Of a stretch of 64,000 nucleotides of DNA, positions 22,001 through 34,100 are shown one piece after another. Source of the stretch: Protonemura montana (taxonomy: Eukaryota; Arthropoda; Insecta; Plecoptera; Nemouridae); assembly GCA_947568835.1 (NCBI GenBank), contig OX387606.1, forward strand, positions 19,067,940 to 19,131,939, read 5' to 3'. The notes under the pieces were generated by a model that saw nothing but the letters and a program-made list of their open reading frames with translations, had not been told where the DNA came from and searched no databases. Made by a program: the position numbers and the translations under genes. Position 1 is the stretch's first letter, and each line of letters starts with the position of its first letter.

Positions 22001-23196
22001 AATTAGGCCTGGCCATAGGAAATTCACCAACAGTGTTTCTCTAACGTATGGTGCTATATATTAATAAAACTCACTCGCGGTAAAAATCGTAGCCGTTCTA
22101 GGGATGTTATGCAGCAGAGAGACCTCTCCAAACATGTCGCCACCCTCCATATTGCCAACCATCTTCTGGTGCACCTCCCCAGTGACGGGATCCTTGATGC
22201 CCACCACCACGTCCACCCTGCCCTCGAGGATGAAGTAGAGACCGGTGGCTGCATGCCCTTGCCGCACTACTTCCCTCTTCTCGTGGTAGTACATGAAGTA
22301 GGTGGAGGCAGCTAGCTGGGCTCGCACGTCCTGAACGAATCACTTGGCTCGTTAACGCTCGACGCAATTGTTCAGAATCATGCCTCTACTTTGTAATAAT
22401 TTCCAAACTTGCCTCGGTGAATTAAAAAGAGACTGCGTTCTTTTATGTTTAAAACTTATAGTACAGTCCTATGAGATGCTGGTTTCAAACTTACCAAGTG
22501 TAACCATTGGGTTAGATTTTTTTTTTTTTGCATCAGAGAGGTGTTTTAACTTTTGGGAAATTAGTAGGCCAGGTATTCCTGGTGTTAATAAATTAAACAC
22601 TAAATATACAAACCTCAGGATAAATTCTAAAACACTTCAGACCTCCGATGACAAAACAAATTCTTCTCTTCTCATCGTCAGTTCGCTCTGACGCATCCTT
22701 CAGAAGAATAGATTTTTCCTGAAAACAAAGTTTAAGTTATAAGTATAAGTATAGTGGTAATAATCATTATAAGTATACTTTGGAAGAGTTCAAGCTACTG
22801 CAGGGTTCAACGACAATTAAAAACTTACAGCCAGTGAGAGGATACTTTTTTTGTCTTTATCTTTTTTACCACGAAGCATGATACGATTCAGCTTGGCCAA
22901 ATCCCCATCACCGACATCTTCGTCGTCACCATCGCCTTCCACCAACCAATCCATGTTTGCGATAACCATGCGAACAGCAGCCCGAAAGCGATACTTTGCT
23001 TTCATTTTCTTCTTTTCCACCTGCAAAACACAATCTGTTGGTGTAATACTAAGGTACTGTGGTAATACTACAAATATTTTCAGTTAAATTGAATACAATC
23101 AGCAAAATAATTTCATACCTTCTGTGGTTTTTTTTTCATTCGATGTTTAATTGAGGCATCTTGTACACTGGAATGATCCAAATGAGGCTGTGCCAT
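19057..23196 (-). CDS. Cyclic nucleotide-binding domain protein (CNBD2-like)
   Basis: Eight minus-strand exons (23119-23196, 22829-23020, 22614-22718, 22075-22330, 21228-21422, 20673-20882, 19374-19674, 19057-19153) join without a phase error into 477 residues, all with GT-AG introns. A basic N-terminus and a conserved KYRFRAAVRMVIANMDWL helix precede a cyclic-nucleotide-binding fold: YYHEKREVVRQGHAATGLYFILEG strands, then the phosphate-binding cassette FGEVSLLHNIPRTATI with its arginine. A second, degenerate nucleotide-binding-like unit follows (FAPHETVFG, then HFVLSGELRVMEV). The C-terminal part (VPSTEELFQNFLEQRKWLQYR) resembles CNBD2, a cytosolic sperm protein in mammals. No membrane segment or kinase domain is present, which excludes channels and PKG. 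The start ATG is the first in the first exon. It is head-to-head with NUP58. Confidence 0.8.
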
Positions 23197-23579
23197 ATTG
23201 TCGTCTCTTTTTGCAAATAGGGTTCAACCTCGGTGCTTATCAGTTCACTTTACTCTGGGTTTATGAGTTTACTTGTCATCGAGTTACTTTTATTCCATTC
23301 CTTGTGCTCACTGTTTCCTATTTTTAAAATTAACTTTGTGTCTATGGATACACTACAAAGAAATGAATTTCGAAAATTTTTAATTTTTAAATATTTGCCT
23401 CCCTACGCTGGTTGGTGCGCTGGGCTAGCACATCCGTCATTCGTTCTCGTGGTTGGTGATTGCCTCAGACTGCATACTGCCACAGCCGAGTGTTGAGTCC
23501 TTCGGTTATTTCTTAGTTTAGGAGGTCGTTGCAGTTAAAAATATACCCTAAGATTAAGTGATTTTTTCAAAACAAAGCC
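23197..23579. promoter_or_regulatory. Likely bidirectional promoter, CNBD2-like / NUP58
   Basis: The divergent start codons at 23196 and 23580 are 383 bases apart. The interval must hold both 5' UTRs unless untranslated exons lie elsewhere. I saw no TATA box in a convincing position and no other gene. Confidence 0.45.
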
Positions 23580-26500
23580 ATGTCGGGGTTTGGTTTTGGT
23601 GCCGCTAACAACCCTCCATCGGGATCTTCATTCCTAACGGGAACAAATCAGTAATAGTTTTTATATGTACGTCAAACATAACCAACAAATATTCGTTCTT
23701 TAATAAACACATTTACTGTTTCTATTACAGAAATGCGGCATCAACAGGATTTAACCTTGGCGGTAGCACTGCTGCCCCAACTTCGTTATTTGGTGCAACT
23801 CCTGCACAGTCATCAGGGTTTTCTGGTTTTGGAGCTCCAGCATCCACCAGCTTAAGTCTTGGAGCGACTCCCACGCAAACAAATCCAGGCCTCTCTTTTG
23901 GGGCATCCACTTTGGGTCAAACATCCGGCATCTCATTTGGTGCTCCTGCAACTACTGCAACAACTGGTTTATTTGGCTCATCCTTTGGTTCACCTGCACC
24001 TCAAAGCACTGGCCTCACTTTTGGAGCTCCAGCGACTCAAACAACGGGCGTAACGTTTGGTCAGCCAGCAGCTCTGGCTGCTCCAGCTTTTGGAGTTGCC
24101 CCATCTAGCCAAGGACAAGTAACATTTGGGCAACCTGCTGCACCAACTGGTCTTAGCTTTGGTGCCAGTGCTGCCACACAACCATTTGGTATTTCTTTTG
24201 GAGCCACTGCTGCATCCACAGCTCCTGGTGGTTTGTCATTTACGGCACCAACAGCAAGCGTTGCACCGACCATGAAACCAACAACGGCATCAACTGGATT
24301 TTCTTTTGGAGCTCCATCGCAAACAGCCGCTCCTTTGACTGGGTTTTCCCTAACTGCAAATCCCACAACTGCATCGACAGGTCTTTCGTTCGGAGCTGCA
24401 ACCTCAACTGCTGGTAACAATTTATACAAATACAAAAAATATACACTTATATACGTAAAATACTTCAAGCCAGATTTTGCATATTTTGTTCACCATTTTT
24501 CAGGTCTCGGTTTTGGTTCAGTGGCGGCGACAACCCCATCCCTTGGCTTTCAAGGATTGACTACTACGACTGCGACAACTAAGCCTTTGACGCTATTTGG
24601 CTTAACGACTGCTCCAACTTCGTCAGGCTTGGGACTTTCATTAAGCACTCCATCCACGCAGGCGATGGGATTTGGGAGCATGGGCGTTGGAACCGGTCTC
24701 TTTGGCGCTTCCAAACCGCTTACATTGGGACAAACGCCAACAAGCACTGTCATCAGCTTTGGAACGACACCGTCCTCAACTCCGGCTACAACGGCTTCTA
24801 TGGGTCTCGGCGGAATTGATACAACTGTCAATACGATCGGCCAAGTCGGTATGAAATTGTTTGTGATTAAACGCGTGATTTTTGATTTGCGATTTAACGC
24901 AACGTTAGGCACGGCTGTGTAAGTAAGAGCCGTTCAAACTTGCTGCAATTTCAGGTTCCGGCATTGGTAGAGCAGAGAAAGCAGTGAAAGAAAATCAAAT
25001 ACCCAATGAAATTACTCAAACTATTGACGGGTTTAAGTAAGTACCTATACAAGAACTCATCTAAACATCAGTAGAAGTGAAAAAAAAATAGCATTCGATT
25101 ATTTTATTTAGGTACTCTTATTTTGCTGCCTAGTAATATTTATGCTTGGTTTCCAACGTTTAAAACTCATTGTTACTTTTGAAACAGATAACAAACCTAG
25201 ACTGATTTGTTAATTTATTATTGCTTTTCCTTATAATTTCTTATCGAGTAACATTGCAATTACAAATCCATTCCCCTAACTTTCCAGAGCATTTGTAAAG
25301 ACCCAGAAGTCATTCAGCTCAGACATAGCCCGTGGCTCGATGAAGTCACTGGACAAGGTGCGTGAAGACACGGAAGCCCTCCGCAAGGTCCTTATCGCCA
25401 TCTCAAGCGGCTTCAAGAAGAACCGTGTGCAGTCTGATCGACTTAAGATAGACACGGCCGCCGCAATACGCAATGCGGAAATGGCGCAACGCACCCACGA
25501 TACCCCTCCTGGCCTACAGCTCGACAACATCGCACCACTGAGATTCTTTAACGACCTGGTCGCGCAATTTGAAAACGAGATGCACACGTTTCGACAGGAG
25601 ATTGAGAATACGGAGAAACACATCGGGTCATTGACGGAGCCTAGGGTGCTCACTCCGCAAGGTAATGTTACTTTGTTGTTTTCCTACTTTAACGTACAGC
25701 CAGAGCTTTTTAAAAATTCTGGGTATCTACCGTTCTAAAAATATCTGCCGATAGCACTGTATGTCTTTAATATTGGTCAAGAGGCAAGAATGGAACTCAA
25801 CTTAGCTCGGTAGCAATGACCAATTACGACAGATGAGTGGTACTATGTCATTCCGGCTCCTACCTTGTTCACGTGATCATCGTTTCTCTTGTAAAGAAAG
25901 CAGAAGCTGATTTCTACCTCCTTAAGTTGTGTTTCTGCCGTTCCTCTTTTCTTATCATGTTAGCAGCCATTTGACTTTTCGATTATTGTGTTTTTAAAAA
26001 CCCACTGTTTTGACAACGGGCCGTGTGGCACTGGTCTATTGGCATCGGTAAATGAGTGGATGATAATGAGGATGATGATGGATTTAATCTAACCTAGTAG
26101 AGAAGAGGTGAAACCCGTTAAAACCCAAGGAGACCACCAGCTTAACGCCCTATCCGAAGGACGGTACGACTCGAACAGCACTAATCCCCCACAAATCCAT
26201 GCTGTCCAGAGGTTGATAAACAAGGAGAGTTAAGTTGCTGTACTAACTTTTATCCCTCTAACCTCTCTCCCAAACAGAACTGGTCATTTGTATTATGGTC
26301 ACACATCCAATACCTAAAGCAGCGCAGTGTTCCTTAACTTATGTGATCTCATGAGAACCAATGTTTCCAACATGTCAAACTGTTCTAATTCATCTATGTA
26401 GTTACACACAACATCTTCTACCGGTTGATTGATTGTGTTCTTCCAATGTTATTGGTTATCCAATGAATAAATACAGACAGGTTCAAATGATGTTTTATCT

Positions 26501-27349
26501 TTTATTTACAGAGCTATCCCTAGCAATGCGTCGCCTTCACGACAGTTTTGTTGCTCTCGCAGGCCGTCTACAGACGGTTCACAACTCTGTCGAGCTGCAG
26601 AAAGTTCAATACATGAACCTGCGAAAGTACTTCTTAAAAGACACGGCATGCGTGTTTGAAGACACCAAGAAGCCTGTTGCACTCATTGGTCGGCGTTCCA
26701 TGCCGAATCGGATATCTCTCGGGCCCACGCCGTTCTCCTGTAAGACAGAAAACTTCTTTACAGCCTCTTAGATTTGCTGAAGCAAAGCGATGGTTTCTTG
26801 ACTTACTTTGAAAATTATTTTTCAGCTCTAGGAAATGACGGGTACGACATTCCAACGACTTTCCCAAGTGAACCAAAATCATCGTTTTTGACAATTAATT
26901 CGACGGGTAAGTGATGTTAATAGCATATTTAAATTTTCATGCTTCCAAAGGAAAGTATCAGTTGGACTATTCAAGTTTGTTAGACATCTGTATCTTACAA
27001 TTTTGTTGACTAGGCTTACGCTTAAACATAATACCTCGCGTCTTTTATCATTCTGCTATGCAAAAAATCCTACGCTTTGAATATTGATGAGCACCATGAA
27101 AAGAGCAGTTATTTTTTCACTGCTTGCCTTTGTAGTTATTGTAATACTTCTTTCTTTTGCAATTTTATTCTATTTCTGGCTTGTGTTTTAGGATGGGGTT
27201 CCGGACTACAGCAAACAAATTTGACCAGTAGCTTTCTCTCGGGCACCAACAATTCGTTGTCCCTGAGTTTGCCCGGCTCAAGCTTGCAAGATAATCAGAA
27301 CTTCTTGCTTCAGAAACCACCACCAGGGGCTAAACGAGGGAAGCATTAG
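23580..27349 (+). CDS. NUP58: Nucleoporin NUP58 (p58/p45)
   Basis: Eight exons (23580-23650, 23731-24413, 24504-24848, 24955-25036, 25288-25661, 26512-26739, 26826-26906, 27192-27349) join in phase into 673 residues. The protein is a subunit of the NUP62-NUP58-NUP54 complex that lines the central channel of the nuclear pore, where its FG repeats form part of the permeability barrier. Residues 1 to about 365 are rich in G, T, A and S, with many FG and LSFGA/ITFGA-type repeats. A helical coiled-coil part follows (AFVKTQKSFSSDIARGSMK, then MRRLHDSFVALAGRLQ and QKVQYMNLRKYFL), the conserved core that assembles the trimer. A short FG-poor tail ends in a basic PGAKRGKH. It is slightly longer than the human protein (599). 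Intron 2 is only 90 bases and has no in-frame stop. AATAAA lies at 27547. Confidence 0.95.
26003..26384 (+). repeat. Dispersed repeat family, copy B (NUP58 intron 5)
   Basis: This non-coding segment in NUP58 intron 5 aligns along its whole length with 17736-18099 and is diverged from it by eye at perhaps one base in five or six, with small indels. It lies in the same orientation as its host gene, as does copy A. No flanking duplication was recognised. Confidence 0.8.
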
Positions 27350-28136
27350 GGAATTTAATGGTTTAAGAAATTGATTCCTTGTGATCTACTTGAAGTTATC
27401 AAAATTCTAAGAATATTGTTTGTGAAACTTTTTATTAGGAGCTCAATTTTATCCCCATCATTGATTTTTTATATTATTGCAATTTTTCATCTGATTTGTT
27501 AGACCATATGACTCATAAACTTATAAGGTTCATGGTACGCCGCAGAAATAAATTCAAATTTTTCGATTTGTGTATTTAATCTTTTGAATGTTCTTGTGCG
27601 GACCTGTGAGGTTAATCTGTACAATAGATGGCGTTGACGTGAGTATTTTCCAGTTGGCGCGTTTATTTAGTTAACATTCTTGCTACTTGAGAGCTCTTAC
27701 CGAACGAAAGAAACCGAGAGAGTGGAATGCGGCTGATTTGCATAAAATAATATTATTAAGGGTCTTTGTCTACCGTGCTTGGAACTTATAATTGAATCAT
27801 AAATAAAACAGAAATCATATTTTCCAAAGAAGGATATTATCAAAAATGAAATGAATTTGGAGCGGCCCAATATAATGCGTGAGCAACTAACGCATTGAAC
27901 ACCAACAGTCGTTATACTTCTCGTCACACGAGTGGCGTACACAGGCATCGAACTAGCGAGTAGCGTTGAAAGAATCGCACATTCCTTTCTCGGAGCATCT
28001 GAACGCTGATTGGCTGACGTGCATGAGTTTACACTGACGTCACTACGCTCATGATAATGAGGTATTCAATATGGCGACGTAGCTCGGTTGTGTGGTGCCA
28101 GTTGCTGTACGTTTGCATGGGTTTCGGTGGTGTATT
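27350..28136. promoter_or_regulatory. NUP58 3' UTR and Kibra upstream region
   Basis: The left part holds the NUP58 3' UTR with AATAAA at 27547-27552. The right part should hold the Kibra promoter. A perfect cAMP-response-type palindrome TGACGTCA lies at 28035-28042, with an inverted CCAAT box (ATTGG, 28009-28013) just before it, about 100 bases upstream of the Kibra start codon. These are motif matches only. Confidence 0.45.
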
Positions 28137-31100
28137 ATGCCAAGGAGAAGAAATGGTGAGATGCCTTTACCTGATGGATGGGATTTCGCACGGGATTACG
28201 ACGGAAAAGTGTATTTCATCGATCACAACAGCAAGAAAACTACTTGGATAGATCCGCGCGACAGGTAGGATGAATTCAACACTTTACCCAAGCAGGGCCC
28301 CACGTCAAACGATGGAATTCCTGAAATGTTTGTGTCAGTTTCCATTAGAAATCGATGTTTGGCCATGTAATTGTGACATATTTGAATTTGTGAATTTTTT
28401 CTACGGTTCTTGATGTTCATTTACTCTGGCATCAAGCAGCATAGGGGTTGTTTATAATGAAATATGTGTGCAACAGTGAATTACCAAAATGTGCATATGC
28501 GTGTGCTGCCATCTGAATGAAAGCATGCGGGAAAAGTGTCTAAATTGCGGTATTGAGATGCAATTCATTTAAATTCAATCAGTTATTCAAGAATACGTAG
28601 AGGTTAAGAGTGTCATCGGAAGCCTTGCCGCAATTAATCATATCGAAATTAACCGAATCGGTAACTGCCTTGCATTTCTTAATCGATTTGGCGTCGATGC
28701 ACAATGCACTTTGCAGTTGCATTGCAGACGCACATCAGAGTGCAACAGGTGTGAATGCCTAAACCTGACATTGTTGTCACTATCTCCAGCTATGTTGATT
28801 AATACAGACCATGGCCTGACCCTGTGCTGGTCCCTGGCCGTCACGATCTCGGCGCAGAGCAAGTAAACAGCTGTGGAATGGAAAGGGAGGGATTCGTTTC
28901 TCACCAAACAGATTGATTTATTATAAGAGACCCTCGTAATATAATTATGTGTTGCGGAGACAGCTTGGCGTCCGGACGCCGACGACGGTAGCTATTTTCG
29001 GAATGCAAGGTTCATTCGGAACTTGTGCCAAGACGTTCACTCATTCGGCACCTCATGTTCCCCGACATGCGTGTGCATATGTGCAATCGACAATAACACT
29101 AAAGCGCTCGGCCCTTGCTTGAGATTCATTTAGCCCGGATGGGTGGGATTCTGGACCACCGTCAGCGCATACTGCCACTGGCATACCGACAATTTACATT
29201 TCGTGATTTTCCTGCTTCTCTTTACGTTTCCTCAAGCACTCTTCGTGTTGATTTTTTTCTTGCTTGTAACTACTGCGTCGGGCTCATGCTCCATTCGAGT
29301 TTCTCGCCAGCCAGTAACTGCTCTTATCCATGAAGAAGCTAGACTCTGAGGAATGTTGTGATATGCAATCTTAGATGCCATGAATCATCCCGTAAGCACT
29401 TGGTATTAATTGTAAACGAATTCCACCGATTATCAGACTTTGAAAGCATATCAATAACACTATCTCAGTTTCCGAAGAAATAATCTCAATACTTCGAATT
29501 TAACGCCTAAAGCATGAGACATTCCTACACAAATTAACATCTCGACTCGACGAATCATTAGTGTATATCGCTATCTCTCAGTATTAGTCAATATACTCAA
29601 TACTATGCTTTCCTTATGTAGCGGCATGCTCATATCATCATCAAGTTATTTCAGTTTGCTTCTCAGCGCAGTAGCTAAGCGCAATTTATGACATGTACTG
29701 GTATTTGACCTTTTTATTTTTATTGCGATTTTTTTTAATGGCATTCGTCTTTGCGTAACCGTCTGCACAATTGAATAGTAGAAACACCCGTTCGCTTCGA
29801 ATTCGCTGCGACGCACGCCGCGGCCTTTACCGGCCGTCTTGCACCTTCGTCCATTCATTGACTGCCTGCCTGCATACCATTCACTTTCTCTTCGCTTCAT
29901 GGGAGACTGAGGTTAAACCGACCGACCAGAGCCCCGACATTATTCACATTTCCGACCGCCAATTGACACAATTTTACTGAAATAGATTTGTCAAACTTAG
30001 ATCCAATCAATACATCCTATTTTAAGACGGTTCGGTCATAACGTCTGCAAGCAGAAGGACGCGTCGGAAGTCTGTTCCGAAAACAAAAATACCGTCGACT
30101 TTTGATGAAAAAAATAACCTAGAAGTATATACCAGACAAATTCTGTGAAGTTGCGTGAACGCGGCGGGGTCGAGACAAATGAAGAACCCGGCGCTGAAGA
30201 CTTAACTACCAGGCCGTGTAGCCATCGGTATGCACTTATTTTCTGAATATCTCGGCTCGGTATAGCGGAGGCGAAGACGTAATACTTCTTACTCGACTAG
30301 TTACCATCTACATAATATTTCTCAACGTCTCTGAACGCTCTCCACACGCACCATCGTGTTGTCCGAGCCGAGCCAAGGAATTCGCAGCTAGGCATTTGGC
30401 ATTGATCGCCGCTTGACGTCGCCGAGCTCCGAACGCTCGGATTGTGGGTGTTGCTACCACGTGACCTATCACACCTCGGCTGCCGGCGAAGGCAAATTCC
30501 TCAGCCACGAGAACGGAGAGAGAGAGAGAGAAAGAGATAAAAAAAAAACTCGGAGAGATTCCTTAGAAACCGTCAGGACAATACCCTCACTCGCCCATTC
30601 CTAGGTACCATAAACAAATCTCCCTATAGTTCGCCTGTCCACCTCCATTCCCCAATCGGTCACTCACAATCTTGCCTCCATTCAATCTCGCTGCATCTTA
30701 GATGTGTTCAGTCCGCGTCTCCTGGCCTGCAATTGTTTAGCTGCTGCATTTAACGTTCATATATTTACGCTAGCTTTATTGTGCACCAGTTTGATTATAA
30801 AGCTACGTACTCTGCATGCTGCAACCCATGAAAGGTCAACTGTAAAAGAAATTCTTTTCGAGAAATGCTTGGAATTTCTTATGCGCCGACGCGCTCACAT
30901 GTTTCTCGTGTTTCTCAGCCATGAGCTCGGTAAAGTATGTGTGTGTGTGAGGCTTTAATTTTACTCTCATTCCATTCGATGTGGAAATATTCGTGGAGTC
31001 TCTTTTCAAATTAGGCGTTATTTGTGCAAGACGCGTTGACTCTGCCGAAGATTTGCGCATCACATGGCGTGTCTAATTAACCCTGCCATTAGGATGAATG

Positions 31101-34100
31101 TCGTCAATCTGCAATCTAGTTTCTCCGTACATACAATGTCTCATCTTCGCTTGATGATACCTAATTGTAATTGATAAATTGAGAGAAATAAGGCTATCTG
31201 GCAGTTAACCTCAGGCACCGCGTTCTCTCCCTCGTTTCCATTCCTTGCTCAAAGACGTCACTGCCCAGCATTGATTGACAGGCGCCAGGCCCTTTGAACT
31301 TGCAGGCCAAAGTAATTATTCTTATCCTGAAATAATAATTAATTGAGTGTGTTTGCCGGGACTGCGAAAAGCTGCGTCCGTAACGAGCAAGCTGCTTGAA
31401 GTGAGTCGTGTTCGTGGCATCGTCTTCCTCCGGCGCCTTGGCCTGCTCTGGGGGGACGACCTTACCTCTACAAAGCAAACAGTTCCGATGTATGTACATG
31501 GAAGGACGCTCCCTGGTTGAGTAATGCAGCCTGCCAGCCTGTCTGATTTGTGCGGTAGGCCAGGTAGCGACTGGCGCCACCGGTCAATTACAGACCCGTC
31601 TGTAATCGAAATCTAACGACAGGGTACATATTGGTATTCAGGATTTTCGCTAAAACTTTGGCTAAATTCCTCAAATACTTCGTCCGAGAGAAAGCCTGCA
31701 TTTTTGACCGTACGTCGCCAACGACCGGAGGGTGAGAAGCCTATCAGAGGAATGTGTAAAATGTCGGGTGTCTAAGCAGCTTGCCGAAGATCAATCCTCC
31801 CCGGCTGTTCTTTATTACGTGTGTGTGCATTACACACGCAGGCAGACAGAGACGGCCCGTGCCTCATATGTTTATTCGGGTTTCGACCGGGTGCCAGGTT
31901 CGGAGTGAACGTCCCGGAAGGACGGCTCTATCCATCCCCGTCGTCCTTCCATCTGTTGTATCAATCGCCCTCGCTCGCTCTCGCCGCCCCCACCTTAGGC
32001 TATCCCGGCCGGCGCATTCCGATCTCCCACCACAACACGCGCATCCCGTCCCATCTACTAATCGCACAGCAAACATGCTACGCCGTCGCCGTCCTCTCCG
32101 CACTCACAGCACATCCCTATGTAAATCACACGCCGAGCGAATATTTCTGTAATTGCCTCTTCCTATCGCCTGTCATCGCACGCGCGTTTTGCGATGCGTT
32201 TTTCCCGGCGACGCTGCAAGCTAACTGTCCCCGTCAAAACTATGCGCCGGCCAGCGGCGGTCGGAGACTGCGGTGGCGCCCTGGGGGACGTCGGTCGACC
32301 ATTAGGAGACGTGTGCCGAGGAATTTGCAAGAAAATACCAGAAATGTTGCCGCAGGACTTGCAACTGGAGCGGTCCCAAATGTTTTTAATGGACCATAAA
32401 AGACTGGAGACGTCTAGTATCATATCCCTTAGCCAGACGTCTGAGTAGATGGGACGCCCGACTGGCTTACCACATGCCTTCCAAGTACCTTGGATTCCTT
32501 CCGAAACTTGTCTGCGTGTGTAGCATGCAATCTAACGAACCGACCAACAGTCGAACGTGACCTGGGTCTTCTGACCTGACACGTCGATCATGCTGCACTT
32601 GTCCCACCTGCCCTGTGCTCAACCTTTGACCAGCAATCACTCACCGCCTTCTCGTTCGCAGATTCACCAAGCCGCAGACGTTTGCCGATTGCATTGGCAA
32701 CGAGCTGCCATTGGGCTGGGAGGAAGGATTCGATCAACAGATCGGCTCTTATTATATCAACCACGTGAATCGTAAGTGCCACACACACACACATGTTACA
32801 CTTACATATGTTTAGAGCCCGTGTTATCTCGCTGCAGCCGACACGGACTTGGGCTGCGTCGTATGTTAAGCATGCGGAGAGAAAAATTGCCGAAAGAACC
32901 ACTTTTGAATTGAGCAACAGTTTGTCTTTAGCGGAAAGGGTGTTGCCGCACCAAATAGTTTTGATGATAAATAATCGAACATGTGCTCTTGTTTGTCTCT
33001 TATCTTTGACAATATCTTTAACAAATAGCATCGGCCCTGCCTACTTAAATGGTGTGGAGGACGTTCATCGCAGCCAGCACATTCCTCTTCCAGAAAACAG
33101 ATAAAAACTCAATGTTATCAGTCACGCCTTTACAGTAATAAAATAAAATATAAGCAAAAAGTAAAAAAAAAACTTACTTGCGTTGCATCATTGCTCACAA
33201 ATGCAGCGAGCGTTTCGATCGTGCATTTCTGATGCATTCTAGAGTGCAACGCGAGATAATTTGATAGCCGATGAAGATGCTCGTGTACGCCCGGCCGACG
33301 CGTCATCTCCGTGCACAGAGATGTAATTCTAGTAATAATGTTCCGAGTAGACTCTAGCATCTCCCATGTTTGATTGTATCACACGTCCGAGTCGGCCATA
33401 CGTGTAGCATTCTTGATAACACGCGTGCAGGAATGCTTTAATCTAATGGCATTATAATTTCTTGTACCTATACAACAGACCAAGCGCTGGCTGGTTCTCT
33501 CTCGATAGGATTCTAGTTTCAGGCATCATCGACGCTGCTCGGTTTTTATCGCCTATACGAGGAGGGTTGATAATAATCGGCTTGTCTCTACTTGCCTTCG
33601 ACTTAACGATAAGAAATTAATCTGACCATGTCCGGCTAACATTTCGTCTCCTGATTGAACGGAAGTTTGGTGTAATCAAATCCTCTCTCCCGGTCGTTCC
33701 AGAATGTACGCAACTGGAAGACCCTCGTCTGGAATGGCGAGGCATCCAGGAGGCGATGCTTCGGGACTACCTGCAGACGGCGCACGACGTCTTAGAGGTA
33801 AGAACGTCCACGACATCCTCTTTGACGTCGCTCTCGCAGGAACTCCCTAGGAAATGCGCCTTCAGACGAAAATATGTGATTCGCCACTACCGTCACAACT
33901 TCGGCGTTTTTCAGCAATTGGAAACTATCGTAACCACAATGATGGGATTTTTCTTGAAAACAGACGAGAGTTAGTTGGCATATTCATTTGTTTACCGGCT
34001 TCGCCGGCTATGCGCCATGGGTTCATCTCCACCTATAGGAGTCCACGACGGCGGCGATTAATTCCAAAGCACGGCGCGGCCGGAGCTAGCGACTCGCGGC

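Noticed and set aside
24061-24912. Long antisense frames opposite NUP58
   Set aside because: Shadow frames of the Gly/Thr/Ala-rich FG-repeat coding sequence.
31781-32448. Several frames of 80-190 codons in Kibra intron 1
   Set aside because: GC-rich sequence with few stops; no splice-consistent partner, family motif or preferred strand.
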